A stretch of DNA of 64,000 nucleotides from Sva-07 sp963715285 (GCA_963715285.1 CAVQRU010000002.1:1-64000), one strand, 5' to 3'. Positions 37,592 through 46,731 are shown, numbered from the stretch's first letter. Notes: generated by a model from the letters alone, not told the origin. Numbers and translations are program-made.

Positions 37592-38299
37592 ATGACCCTC
37601 GCGCAGCTGCTCCTCGACCTCCAATCGATCGACACGTCGGCCGATCAGCTGGCGCATCGGCGTGAGCACTCCGCGCTGCGCGCCGAGTTCGCCTCGGCCA
37701 CCGAGCGAGCGAAGGACTGGGAGCGACGGCGCACCGCGCTCCGGGCGCGTATCGACGAGTTGGGCGCTGCGATCGACGCGGCCGAGACGAAGGGCGAGGA
37801 GCTGTCGGCGCAGCACCGTCGGCTCGAGCAGCAGTTGAGGACCGTGATCGCGCCGCGAGAGGCCGAAGCGCTGATGCACGAGATCGCCACCGTCGAGTCC
37901 GAACGCGACGAACTCGACACCCGGGAGCTGGCGGCACTGGAGGAGCAGGCAGCGGTCGACGACCAGCTCGCTGCCCATCTCGCGGAGGAGGATGTCGTCA
38001 CCACGGCGGTGCGTCTCGCCGACACGGCCTTCGCCGAGGAGGTCGCGGACATCGAGGCAGAACTGGCGGCCCTGGCCCAGCGGCGTGAGGAGGTGCGCGC
38101 CGAGATCGACGACGCACACCTGGCCACCTACGACCGCAAACGGGCCGCCTTCGGTGTCGCGGTCGCATCGCTCGTCGGCAAGCAGTGCCAGGGCTGCCAC
38201 CTCGAGCTGTCTGCCGCCGAGATCGACACCGTCAAGGACGAGGCCGCGGAGACGGGCGTCGCCGACTGCCCCGATTGTGGTCGACTGCTGATCGTCTGA
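37592..38299 (+). CDS. Coiled-coil protein with C-terminal C4 zinc ribbon (CT398/DUF164-like)
   Basis: A 235-aa protein. The ATG at 37592 (MTLAQLLLDLQSIDTSADQL) begins the known family N-terminus. A long Glu/Ala/Arg-rich coiled coil (about 10-180) is followed by a zinc ribbon with CQGCHLELS and CPDCGRLL (four Cys). In several actinobacteria this family sits near the RNase HI / histidine-phosphatase gene cobC, and such a phosphatase gene lies two genes downstream here. It is predicted to bind nucleic acid or act as a hook-like scaffold; no reaction is known. It starts 20 nt after the PBP stop. Confidence 0.82.
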   Translation: MTLAQLLLDLQSIDTSADQLAHRREHSALRAEFASATERAKDWERRRTALRARIDELGAAIDAAETKGEELSAQHRRLEQQLRTVIAPREAEALMHEIATVESERDELDTRELAALEEQAAVDDQLAAHLAEEDVVTTAVRLADTAFAEEVADIEAELAALAQRREEVRAEIDDAHLATYDRKRAAFGVAVASLVGKQCQGCHLELSAAEIDTVKDEAAETGVADCPDCGRLLIV

Positions 38300-38302
38300 G
38301 CC

Positions 38303-38791
38303 GTGTTCTTCTGGTTCATCGGCACCGCGGTGATCTCGGTCGGCCTCGTCTTCCGTGACCCGCGCTTCGACTACCGCCTGCTGATCGTCGGCTCGGTGCT
38401 CCCCGTCGGTGAGGGAGTGTTCGGCGGGGCGAGGGTGTTGCACAGCGTCACGTTCAGCGTGCTGTTGCTCGCCGTGATCGTGCTGGCGACGTCCGGACGC
38501 AAGCCGATTCGCAAGGTGTTGCTCGGTCTGCCGATCGGCATGATCCTGCATCTCGTCTTCGACGGTGCCTGGAACAACACCGAGGTGTTCTGGTGGCCAT
38601 TCTTCGGCTGGGCATTCGACGATGCACCGCTCCCGGTCGTCGATCGCGGTGCGTGGAGCCTGCTGTTGGAGGCGATCGGGGTGGCGCTGTGCGCCTGGCT
38701 CTGGCGGCACAACCGCCTGGGCGACCCCGAACGTCGCCGAGCCTTCCTCCGCGACGGCCGTCTCGATGCGGTGCCCGAGCGTCTCGGCTGA
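38303..38791 (+). CDS. Integral membrane protein
   Basis: A 162-aa protein with GTG start 3 nt after the zinc-ribbon gene, so probably coupled to it. Hydrophobic segments are FFWFIGTAVISVGLVF, LLIVGSVLPVGEG, SVTFSVLLLAVIVLATS, VLLGLPIGMILHLVFDGAW and WSLLLEAIGVALCAWLW. The HS...HLVFDG pattern resembles small membrane-bound metal-dependent hydrolases (YdjM/DUF457-like), where His and Asp bind metal, but similarity is weak. No signal peptide beyond the first helix. Function unknown. Confidence 0.7.
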   Translation: MFFWFIGTAVISVGLVFRDPRFDYRLLIVGSVLPVGEGVFGGARVLHSVTFSVLLLAVIVLATSGRKPIRKVLLGLPIGMILHLVFDGAWNNTEVFWWPFFGWAFDDAPLPVVDRGAWSLLLEAIGVALCAWLWRHNRLGDPERRRAFLRDGRLDAVPERLG

Positions 38792-38830
38792 CCCGGCGAC
38801 GACCACGGCCGCTGTGGAACACTGCATGGC

Positions 38831-39424
38831 GTGCTGATCCTCGTGCGACATGGCCGAACCCAGGCGAATCTGGAGGGCCGCCTGCAGGGCCGCCTCGACC
38901 AGGACCTCGACGACCGGGGGCGCCAGCAGGCGGTGGCGATCGCCGCCTACGTCCAGGACCGCTGCGAGGTCGACTTCGTGGTGTCGAGTCCGCTCAAACG
39001 GGCGATGCAGACCGCCGAGGCGTTCGGCCGGCCGGTCGAGATCGACGACCGATGGATGGAGTTGTCGTACGGCGAGTACGAAGGGACGCCGCATGCGGAT
39101 GTGCCGTCGGAGGTGTGGTCACGCTGGCGTGAGGATCAGCACTTCACACCCGAGGGAGGAGAGTCGCTGGCCACCCTCGACGCCCGCGTCCGCGGAGCGT
39201 GCGAGGAGTTGTTGCCGCGGGCGAGTGCTGCCAACGTCGTGGTGGTCAGCCACGTGTCGCCGATGAAGTCCGCCGTTGCGTGGGCGCTCGGCGTCGACAT
39301 CGACATCTCGTTCAACTGCCACCTCGACCAGGCATCGGTGTGCCGGATCGCGATCCGCGGCGACCGTCCGATCCTCCAGACCTTCAACGAAACCGCCGTC
39401 GTGCCGATCGCGCCGATCTCGTGA
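38831..39424 (+). CDS. Histidine phosphatase family protein
   Basis: A 197-aa phosphoglycerate-mutase-like phosphatase. The catalytic RHG motif is in LILVRHGRTQANLEGRLQG (His7). The second Arg is in VVSSPLKRAMQTAEAF, the acid Glu is in WMELSYGEYEG, and the second His is in VVVVSHVSPMKSAVAWALG. Members dephosphorylate small phosphoesters such as alpha-ribazole phosphate or 2-phosphoglycerate analogues; the substrate here is not determined. It ends inside a perfect hairpin. Confidence 0.88.
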   Translation: MLILVRHGRTQANLEGRLQGRLDQDLDDRGRQQAVAIAAYVQDRCEVDFVVSSPLKRAMQTAEAFGRPVEIDDRWMELSYGEYEGTPHADVPSEVWSRWREDQHFTPEGGESLATLDARVRGACEELLPRASAANVVVVSHVSPMKSAVAWALGVDIDISFNCHLDQASVCRIAIRGDRPILQTFNETAVVPIAPIS

Positions 39425-39457
39425 ACGAGGTGCGCCCCAGGGGCGCACCTCGTTCAC
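39421..39457. terminator. Bidirectional terminator hairpin between convergent genes
   Basis: GTGAACGAGGTGCGCCCC and its exact reverse complement are separated by a single A: an 18-bp perfect stem, GC-rich. It sits between the convergent phosphatase and Liv binding-protein genes and contains the phosphatase stop codon (TGA at 39422-39424). No T-run follows on either side, so it may act as an intrinsic-like or Rho-assisted bidirectional terminator, or as an mRNA-end stabiliser. Confidence 0.85.
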
Positions 39458-39472
39458 GAGAATGGTCTCGGG

Positions 39473-41272
39473 TCAGCCGGCGGGGCTGGGGTACTGCGGA
39501 GGCGTCTCCTCCGGGGGCGGCGCGTCGTAGATCGTCACGGCGCCCTCGGGGTCGAACAGCTTGTTCTCCGACGGCCATTCACCCGGCAGGTAGCGCTTGC
39601 CGCCGTCGACGAAGGCCCACATGCCCGTTCCGTCCTTGCGGATCTCGTCGGGTCCGGTCGCAGCCGGATCCCACCACATCAGCGCCGCGTCGTCGACGCC
39701 GTTGTAGTCGGTCTCCGGCCAGAACCCGGCGGCGGTGCCGTACGTCAGCAGCGGTTGGGTGATCGCCGGGGTCGTGCCGGCACCGGCGAACAACGCGTCA
39801 CGGAAGGTCTCCGGGGTGAGGTTCGGCCCGGTCGCCTGCAGGTTCGCGGCGAGGAACGTGTAGTTCGGCATCAGGAGGCCGATCGTGTCCTTGGCGGGAG
39901 GCTCGGCGCCAATGAACCACTCGTAGAGGCCGTAGAAGCCGGAGATCTCCGGCGTCACGGGAACGGCGATGATGTGGGTGACGCCGACTGCGTGGGCCCA
40001 CTGCTCCTGGTCGTAGGTGCGCCCGAACGCGGTCAGGTCCGACAGCGAGGGAGCGACGACCACCCATTCGGGGAAGTACTCCTGCGCGGTCGCCTCGCGG
40101 GTGAAGTCGCGCGGGGCGATGCCGTCGCTGGCGAGCACGACCGTCGTGACCCCCGACGCCTTCAGCTTGGCGATGATCTGCGACGCCTGGGCCTGGATCG
40201 TGCCGGGGTCGAGCGTGTACGGCAGGGTCTCAGCGACGGTCGCACCGTCCTCGATCATCCCCGCCACGAGCGTCTCGGCGATCGACTGCGAACGGTCGGT
40301 CGACGAGATGTAGACGTGGCCGAACACCCGGGGCTGCGACGTGAACGCCTCGTCGCCGGCGAACTCGGCGTTGCCGCCGATCAGCTGTTTGGCGATGAAC
40401 TCCCGAGCGTGCGCGCGTGCCTGTTCGGCGTCGATGCCGAGCGAGTAGGCGTACGGGTCGCGAGCGGCGTACCACTCCTGGCCGGATCCGCCACAGCCGA
40501 TGCACACCACCTCGCGCGCGGTGAGTTCGTCGGCGAACGCGTCGGTCAGCGCCGGGCCGCCGAGCACCGCGAAGGGCTCGAAGTCCTCGGCGATGCGGAC
40601 TGCATCGGCGCGGGCGGTCACCTCGTCGTTGGCGAGGCCGGTGCTCACGTAGGTCTCGAGCTCGATCGTGCGGCCGTAGAGCTCGTAGAACTGGTCGAAC
40701 ATGCCGAGCATGTCGCGGGCGGTCTGTTCCGATTCGGCGTTGGTGTCGTCGACGCTCACGGCATCGGACAGGTAGTTGATGATCGGATCGTCGTCGGGCC
40801 CCTGGTACTGGACGATCTTGATCGTGTCGGCGGTGACGCCACGCGTGGTCTCACCACCGTTGTCGCCCTCGAACGGCGCGTAGCACTCCGGAGCGAAGAA
40901 CCACTGGATCGCGAGGTTGCCGGTGTCGGTGTCGCAGCGTTCGTCCCACGCCACATCGATGCCCTGTTCCTGGGCCTGGCTGAACGACAGCGGGAAGGTG
41001 ATCTCGCCACCACCGCTCTCAGGGGTTGTCTCGTCGGGCGCCTCGGTGCTGTCCGGCGCTTCGGTGGTGTCCGGTGCGTCGGTCGCCTCCGGAGCTTCGG
41101 TGACCGCCGTGGTCGTGTCGGCCGCAGCGTCGCCGCCGTCGTCGTCGTCTCCCCCCGAGACGACGACGAGCCCCACCACCGCGGCCACGACGAGCACGAT
41201 CGCGCCGATCGGTCCCCACTTCTTCAAACTGCTGGACGAGGAGCCCCCGCCCTCTGCCTGTGCTGGTTGCAT
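39473..41272 (-). CDS. Branched-chain amino-acid type ABC substrate-binding protein, membrane-anchored
   Basis: A 599-aa protein. Instead of a lipobox, an N-terminal cytoplasmic Ser/Gly tail is followed by a single transmembrane helix (WGPIGAIVLVVAAVVGLVVV). An acidic then Thr/Glu/Asp/Pro-rich linker (about 45-95: TTEAPDSTEAPDETTP) follows, then a large Peripla_BP_6-type domain (VTADTIKIVQYQGPDDDP...ETYVSTGLAND...VVCIGCGGSG). Cysteine pairs suggest disulfides. It is the last gene of the second Liv system (permease, MFS-ABC-ABC, this gene), 3 nt downstream of the ATPase fusion. Ligand unknown. Confidence 0.85.
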   Translation of the reverse strand: MQPAQAEGGGSSSSSLKKWGPIGAIVLVVAAVVGLVVVSGGDDDDGGDAAADTTTAVTEAPEATDAPDTTEAPDSTEAPDETTPESGGGEITFPLSFSQAQEQGIDVAWDERCDTDTGNLAIQWFFAPECYAPFEGDNGGETTRGVTADTIKIVQYQGPDDDPIINYLSDAVSVDDTNAESEQTARDMLGMFDQFYELYGRTIELETYVSTGLANDEVTARADAVRIAEDFEPFAVLGGPALTDAFADELTAREVVCIGCGGSGQEWYAARDPYAYSLGIDAEQARAHAREFIAKQLIGGNAEFAGDEAFTSQPRVFGHVYISSTDRSQSIAETLVAGMIEDGATVAETLPYTLDPGTIQAQASQIIAKLKASGVTTVVLASDGIAPRDFTREATAQEYFPEWVVVAPSLSDLTAFGRTYDQEQWAHAVGVTHIIAVPVTPEISGFYGLYEWFIGAEPPAKDTIGLLMPNYTFLAANLQATGPNLTPETFRDALFAGAGTTPAITQPLLTYGTAAGFWPETDYNGVDDAALMWWDPAATGPDEIRKDGTGMWAFVDGGKRYLPGEWPSENKLFDPEGAVTIYDAPPPEETPPQYPSPAG

Positions 41273-41275
41273 GAA

Positions 41276-44209
41276 CTACTCCGTTCCCCCTGATCGGGCG
41301 ATCGCGGCACCGGAAGTGCCGAGGTATGACTCGATGACGTCCGGGTGTTCCAGGACGTCGGCTGGCCGACCGGTCGCGATGACCCGGCCCTGTTCGAGTG
41401 CGAGCAACCGGTCGGACACCTCGGACACGAACGGAATGTCGTGTTCGACGATGACCAGGCTGGCCCCCATCTCGTCGCGCAGGCGCCGGACGACCGGCGA
41501 CAGCGCCTCCACTTCCCGTTGGGCGATACCCGATGTGGGTTCGTCCAGCAGGATGACCGCCGGCCGGTGCGCCACGAGGCACGCCAGGTCGACGACTCGG
41601 CGGGTGCCGGTGGACAGCTCCCGCACGAACGAATGGCGATAGTCGCCGAGACCCATGAGTTCGATCAGTTCGTCGGTGCGCAGCGCGATGTGCTGCTCGG
41701 CGTCGACGGCCATCGGGAGGTGCAGCGCCGCCACGAACACGCTGCGGCTCCCGACGAAGCGTTCCTGGGCGATCGCCAACGTCTCCTGCACCGTGAGCTC
41801 GGGGAACAGCCGGGCGTCCTGGAAGGAGCGACCGAGACCGAGTTCGGCGCGCCCGGCGGCGCTCATGGTGGTGATGTCGCGGCCGTTGAGCGTGATCGTG
41901 CCTGCCGTGCTCGGCGTGAAGCCGGAGACGAGATCGAACACGGTGGTCTTGCCGGCGCCGTTCGGTCCGATGACCCCGAGGATCTCGCCGGGCCACACGT
42001 CGAACGTGGTGCCGTCGACCGCCCGGATCCCGCCGAAGGTCACCGACAGCTCGTGGACCGAGAGCACCGGCGCGGATGCATGGTCGACGGCGACGCGCTC
42101 GACAGGCTCGGCGTCCGGCCCAGTGGTGCCCGCCGACGCGAGGAACACCGACCGCAGCAGGTCGGGCCGATCGAGCAACTCCTTGGTCGGTCCGTCGAAC
42201 ATGATCGTCCCGCGCTCCATGAAGTAGGCGCGCTCGGCGACGGTGAGCGCGACGTTGACGCTCTGCTCGACGAGCACGACGGTCACGCCGTCGTCGGCCA
42301 TGCGGCGCACGATCGGCAGCAACTCGCCGACCACCACGGGGGCGAGCCCCAGCGACAACTCATCGATCAGCAGCACCTTGGGCCGCATCACGAAGCTCAT
42401 CGCCAACGCGAGCATCTGCTGCTGGCCGCCCGACAGGTTCGCGGCGGGCGAGTCGAGCCGTTCGGCGAGGACCGGGAACATCGCGAGTACCTCGGCGGTC
42501 GCGACGGCGACCCCTTCGCTGTCGCGCCGGTTCGTCCAGCCGGCCAACTCGAGGTTCTCGCGGACGGTGAGCGAGCCGAACACGCCCTGACCGCCGGGCA
42601 TCTGGACGATGCCGAGCGCAGCGATCTCGTTCGGTGGAGCGTGGGTGATGTCGCGGCCGTCGAGCACGATGGCGCCACGGTCGGCCTCGACGATGCCGCT
42701 GATCGACTTCAGCAGGGTCGACTTGCCGGCACCGTTCGTCCCGAGCAGCGCGACGACCTCGCCCTCGTCGAGGTGCAGGTCGACGCCGTGCAGCACGGTG
42801 CGGTTGTCGTAGCCGGCCTCCACGCCGCGCAGGAGGAGCAGGTTGGTGGTGCCCTGGCGGCGCTCGTACAACACCTCCGAGCGCGCGGCGGCCGACTGCC
42901 AGACCTGGGCGATGTCGCCGTCGATCACGTCGGCGACGCTGCGCAGCATCAGGCTCCCGATCAGGAACATCGGGATCATCATCAGCATCCCGATCTCGAT
43001 GCTCCAGTTGTCGGCGATCCAACCGATCATCGGCAGGATCGCCAGGCCGGGGATCACCCACAGCGACCCGATGGCGAAGCCGGTCGCCCGGGCACGGGGA
43101 GGAATCGCCAGCGAGAGCGCAGCGAGCACCCCGGGCCCGATGATGGCGAGCGACGCCGAGATCACACAGTTGAGGGCGACGGCGACGTACACGTTCGGTG
43201 CGAGGGCGAACCCGGCGGAGGCGATCGATGCCACGACGGCGATCGACGCCACGAACCGGATCAGACCCTTCACGTTGCCGACGAACCGGCGCGTGGCGAT
43301 GCGGGCGCCGATCACCAGGCCGACGAGCGCGAACGGTTCGGAGACGGCGGCGGCGACGCCGCGGGCTCGTTCGTCGAGATCGAACTTCTGCTCGTAGAGC
43401 AGGGCGGCGAGCGTGACGAAGCCGATCAGCGACGTGGCGAGGAAGGGGAGACTCCACCAGATCCGTTGCAGCGACTTCACCTTGTGAGCGGTGCGCCAGC
43501 TCTCGGCGAACGAGGGCGACTCCTCCTCGGTGTCGATGATCTCCTGCGATGCGCCGGTGGCATGACGCTCCCAGCGTCCCCGGGTCGGCTCGTGCAGCCG
43601 GGTCGCGAGGACGGCGAAGATCACGGTGGGGATCACGAACACCAGGAACGGGACTCGCCAGTCGAAGTAGTACGCGAGCAGGCCGGCGCTGAGCGGGCCG
43701 ATGAAGGCCCCGACCGCGTTGGCGGCGCGGTGGAAGCTGTAGACCCTGGAGCGGGTCTCGATCGGGTAGTAGTCCGCGATCAGGGAGTTGTGCGTGGGGT
43801 CGATGACCGCCTTGCCGAGCGAGGAGCCGGATCTGGCGATCGTCAGCAGGATCAGCCCGGTCGCGAGGCCGGTCATGCCGGAGAAGAAACCCCAGGCGAG
43901 CGCACCGAAGACCACCAACGGGATCCGGTTGGTCTTGTCGGCGTACTGGGCGATCGGTACCTGCAGCGCGAGCGCGGCGACCGACGACAGCGCGACGATG
44001 CTGAGCGCCGTCTGGATGTCGATGCCGAACGAATCGCGGATCTCGGGGAGCAGGATGCCGAACGCCGTCCGGTCGAGCTCGTCGACGGCGTTGAGCCCGA
44101 ACAACACCACGAGCGGGAAGGCCGCCTGTCCGCCGCAGATCTCTCTGAGCCACTCCATCGGATGACGGACCCCGCGCCCGAAATTGCGCATCGCCGTTGC
44201 GGTGCTCAC
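41276..44209 (-). CDS. MFS transporter fused to two Liv-type ABC ATPases
   Basis: A 977-aa polypeptide. Residues about 20-440 are a major facilitator superfamily transporter with about 12 helices (LPLVVLFGLNAVDELDRTAF start; GSSLGKAVIDPTHNSLIADYY; FLATSLIGFVTLAALLY). Residues about 455-690 are a LivF-type ATPase (Walker A LLGTNGAGKSTLL near 490; LSGGQQQMLALAMSF; LLIDELSLGLAP). Residues about 715-960 are a LivG-type ATPase (GPNGAGKTTVFDLVSG near 747; ELSTGTRRVVDLACL; ILLDEPTSG). Start GTG overlaps the permease stop (GTGA). Both nucleotide-binding domains look intact, so the protein would supply both ATPases of the Liv system and may add a secondary transporter. No internal stop or frameshift was seen, so the fusion appears real. 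Confidence 0.88.
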   Translation of the reverse strand: MSTATAMRNFGRGVRHPMEWLREICGGQAAFPLVVLFGLNAVDELDRTAFGILLPEIRDSFGIDIQTALSIVALSSVAALALQVPIAQYADKTNRIPLVVFGALAWGFFSGMTGLATGLILLTIARSGSSLGKAVIDPTHNSLIADYYPIETRSRVYSFHRAANAVGAFIGPLSAGLLAYYFDWRVPFLVFVIPTVIFAVLATRLHEPTRGRWERHATGASQEIIDTEEESPSFAESWRTAHKVKSLQRIWWSLPFLATSLIGFVTLAALLYEQKFDLDERARGVAAAVSEPFALVGLVIGARIATRRFVGNVKGLIRFVASIAVVASIASAGFALAPNVYVAVALNCVISASLAIIGPGVLAALSLAIPPRARATGFAIGSLWVIPGLAILPMIGWIADNWSIEIGMLMMIPMFLIGSLMLRSVADVIDGDIAQVWQSAAARSEVLYERRQGTTNLLLLRGVEAGYDNRTVLHGVDLHLDEGEVVALLGTNGAGKSTLLKSISGIVEADRGAIVLDGRDITHAPPNEIAALGIVQMPGGQGVFGSLTVRENLELAGWTNRRDSEGVAVATAEVLAMFPVLAERLDSPAANLSGGQQQMLALAMSFVMRPKVLLIDELSLGLAPVVVGELLPIVRRMADDGVTVVLVEQSVNVALTVAERAYFMERGTIMFDGPTKELLDRPDLLRSVFLASAGTTGPDAEPVERVAVDHASAPVLSVHELSVTFGGIRAVDGTTFDVWPGEILGVIGPNGAGKTTVFDLVSGFTPSTAGTITLNGRDITTMSAAGRAELGLGRSFQDARLFPELTVQETLAIAQERFVGSRSVFVAALHLPMAVDAEQHIALRTDELIELMGLGDYRHSFVRELSTGTRRVVDLACLVAHRPAVILLDEPTSGIAQREVEALSPVVRRLRDEMGASLVIVEHDIPFVSEVSDRLLALEQGRVIATGRPADVLEHPDVIESYLGTSGAAIARSGGTE

Positions 44210-46389
44210 ACCGTGGTCCGATCGTCGAGGTCGTCCTGCGACTCGTCACTGCCGGTCGCGTCGGCGCCGTTCGAGCCGGCCACCATCGCGTCGATGGGGG
44301 AGCCGGCTTGACCGTTGCCGCCGGCAACGTCGCGGTGGGTGACGACGCTCGGGGCCGCGTCGTCGTGCGCTGCGGCCGTTCGTGGTGGTCGAGTACGGGC
44401 GAGGATGATCGTGACGAGCCGGTCGCGCACCTTGATCACGAGGCTCGCCAGGCCGCCCGGCAGGATCAGCAGGACGATGAGCACGCCGATCGCCGACGAC
44501 AGCAGGCGCCACTCGGGTGCGGTGATGAACCACTCGCTTCCGCGCAGGAACACGGCGCCGAGCACACCACCGAACAGCGAACCCAGGCCGCCGACCACGG
44601 CGGCGGTGAACACGTTGAGGCTCTCGGCGGCGGTGTAGCTGGAGAGGTCGAAACTCTGGCTCAGATGCACGAACAGGCCGCCGGCGACGCCGGCGACGGC
44701 TCCCGACAGGGTGAACGCGGTGAGCTTGACGGGGACGGGCGACACGGAGAACGCCTGCGCAGCGAGCTCGTTCTCGCGCAACGCCACGATCGCCCGACCG
44801 GTCCGGCTGTGGCGCACGCCTCGCAGCGCGACGAACACGAGCGCCAGCACGGCGAGGGCGAACAGGTAGAAGCGGGTCGGGGTGGAGATGTCGATGACCC
44901 CGAAGACCGGGAGCCGCTCGATGCGTTCCTGCGGCACCCAGTCGAAGAACTGCCGGTTGAGGAACCACGAGTTGACCGCCAGCGCGAACACGAGGGTGGT
45001 GACCGCCAGATACAGCCCGCGCAGCCGCAGGGCCGGCAACCCGACCACGAAGGCCGCCGCGGCGCCGGCGGCACCGCCGGCGAGCAGCGCCAGGGTGATG
45101 TCGACGTTCCAGTTCAGCGTGCACTTCGCACTCACCGCAGCACCGATGGCGACGAACGCCATCTGACCGAGCGAGATCTGGCCCGCCCACCCCGACAACA
45201 CGACGAGCGACAGGCCGATCACCGCGAACACGACGACTGCGGTCGCCTTGATGATCTGGTCGGTGCGCAACAGCATCGGGATCAGGGCGAGACCGACCAG
45301 GATCAGCAGGGCGGTACCCCAGCGCATGAGGCGGACGAGCGGGAGCCGAGCAACGGCGGGTCGCAGCGGCCGCACTTCGTCGGCGAGTCGCCAGCCCGCG
45401 GCTTCGTCGCGGTCGGCGCGGCCGTACTGGCGGCGCTGCAGCAGCAGCGCGATCAGGACGAACGCGCCGATGATCGGCATCACCAGCAGCGGGCTGCTGG
45501 CATTCCAGGAGACGCCGTACTCGAGCACGCCGAGCGCGACCGCGGTGGTGGCGACCGTCGGAAGATTCCGGAGCCGTCCGATCACGAGCGCGGCGAGCGC
45601 CTGCACGAGAGCGGTCAGGCTGAGTGCGGCACCGAGTGGGACGCCGAGGATGCCGGCGCGGAGGAACAGCGCCAGGAACGACAGCCCGGCTGCGATCGCC
45701 CACACCAGCGTCGACAGCCAGGCGACGGGGATGCCAAGCATCAACGCCCGCTCGCTGCGTTCGGCCGAACCACGGATCGCCGTGCCGATCCTCGTGGTGC
45801 CGAGGAAGACGGCCACGCCGATCATCGCCAGCGGGGCGACGACGAGTGCGATGAGATCGTTGGCCGAGAGGATGAACGTGCCAATGGTGACCTTCCAGTC
45901 GACCGGTGGCGGGATGCGCTGCGAGGCGGCGCTCTGGTCCCACATGCGTGGCACCAGCAACGCGAAGGCGGCGAGCAGCTGGGTGATGCCGATCGTCGCG
46001 ACCGTCAGGACGAGGCGCGATGCCTTCGCGAATCGGCGGACGAAGGCGAGCTCGACGATCGCGCCCAGAGCGATCGCCGCAGCGAGCCCGACACCGAAGC
46101 CGAAGAGGTACGGCAGGCCGGAGAAGACGATCAGTCCGACAGCGAGCGACGTCGGGACGAACCCGAGGTCGGCCTGAGCGAAGTTGATCACTCGATTGGC
46201 CCGGTAGACGAGTGCCATGCCGACGGCGAGCAAGGCGATCAGCAGGCCGAGAACGACGCCGCGGATCCAGGCCCCGGCGGGCAATCCGAAGAACACGAGT
46301 TGGACCGCGACGAGGCCCAGAGCCGGTGCGAACTGCACCGACCAACGTTTGACGTCAGCGGCTCCCCAGCCCGATCGAGACACCCCCAT
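44206..46389 (-). CDS. Fused LivH-LivM ABC transporter permease (second system)
   Basis: A 727-aa membrane protein with LivH-like (about 20-320: GMALVYRANRVINFAQADLG, VRRFAKASRLVLTVATIG) and LivM-like (about 340-660: LSLVVLSGWAGQISLGQMAF, VGLPALRLRGLYLAVTTL, GRAIVALRENELAAQAFSV) halves. A hydrophilic C-terminal tail (about 680-727) is rich in Asp/Ala. It is the first gene of the minus-strand Liv operon and overlaps the MFS-ABC gene by 4 nt. Compared with the plus-strand system, the permease fusion is shared but the ATPases are organised differently. Confidence 0.88.
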   Translation of the reverse strand: MGVSRSGWGAADVKRWSVQFAPALGLVAVQLVFFGLPAGAWIRGVVLGLLIALLAVGMALVYRANRVINFAQADLGFVPTSLAVGLIVFSGLPYLFGFGVGLAAAIALGAIVELAFVRRFAKASRLVLTVATIGITQLLAAFALLVPRMWDQSAASQRIPPPVDWKVTIGTFILSANDLIALVVAPLAMIGVAVFLGTTRIGTAIRGSAERSERALMLGIPVAWLSTLVWAIAAGLSFLALFLRAGILGVPLGAALSLTALVQALAALVIGRLRNLPTVATTAVALGVLEYGVSWNASSPLLVMPIIGAFVLIALLLQRRQYGRADRDEAAGWRLADEVRPLRPAVARLPLVRLMRWGTALLILVGLALIPMLLRTDQIIKATAVVVFAVIGLSLVVLSGWAGQISLGQMAFVAIGAAVSAKCTLNWNVDITLALLAGGAAGAAAAFVVGLPALRLRGLYLAVTTLVFALAVNSWFLNRQFFDWVPQERIERLPVFGVIDISTPTRFYLFALAVLALVFVALRGVRHSRTGRAIVALRENELAAQAFSVSPVPVKLTAFTLSGAVAGVAGGLFVHLSQSFDLSSYTAAESLNVFTAAVVGGLGSLFGGVLGAVFLRGSEWFITAPEWRLLSSAIGVLIVLLILPGGLASLVIKVRDRLVTIILARTRPPRTAAAHDDAAPSVVTHRDVAGGNGQAGSPIDAMVAGSNGADATGSDESQDDLDDRTTV

Positions 46390-46450
46390 GTCCCTGCGGA
46401 ACCTAGTCGGGGGTCAGACCCTCCCGAGGGACTGGAGGGCGAATCCGATC

Positions 46451-46480
46451 GTCACCTCCGGCGGCAACGCCAGAGGTGAC
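46451..46480. terminator. Stem-loop downstream of a small minus-strand ORF
   Basis: GTCACCTC and GAGGTGAC (8 bp) flank GGCG/CGCC (4 bp), with one C/A mismatch and a GCAA tetraloop on the plus strand. It lies just after the stop of the 39-codon ORF at 46484 and before the Liv permease start at 46389. A terminator for the minus strand is likely, though no T-run is present. Confidence 0.6.
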
Positions 46481-46483
46481 AGG

Positions 46484-46603
46484 TCAGCGAATCGGCTTGA
46501 TCGGGGTCTGGCGCAGCGGCGTCGGCTTGATCGGCGTGGTCTTGGTCGGGGTCGCCTTCATCGGAGGACGTTCGACGGTGCTGACAGTGGTGTGAAATGC
46601 CAT
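46484..46603 (-). CDS. Possible 39-aa Pro/Thr/Lys-rich repeat peptide
   Basis: An ATG-started ORF, MAFHTTVSTVERPPMKATPT then KTTPIKPTPLRQTPIKPIR. The second half is made of near-repeats of T-P-(I/L)-K/R-(P/Q)-T. A stem-loop follows 4 nt after the stop. There is no strong Shine-Dalgarno, and no modifying enzyme is adjacent. A chance ORF is quite possible; the repeat structure and the hairpin are what make it worth listing. A basic, proline-rich tail like this could bind nucleic acid or a protein partner, which is speculation. Confidence 0.35.
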   Translation of the reverse strand: MAFHTTVSTVERPPMKATPTKTTPIKPTPLRQTPIKPIR

Positions 46604-46731
46604 GGCATCGACGGTACGGATGCGTTGTTGCGCGCCGATTTCGAGTCGGTGAACACTCACGATTGCAGGCGAATGCGCCTGCTGGAGGCGCACCACCCGG
46701 TAGGTGAGGTCGACGCGTCCGTCCCTGAGCG
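46604..46731. other. Intergenic, nothing seen
   Basis: A short spacer between the possible peptide and the helical protein gene; no feature found. Confidence 0.3.

Noticed and set aside
46484..46603. RiPP precursor peptide
   Set aside because: No modification enzyme, protease or dedicated exporter is adjacent and no leader/core boundary is visible.
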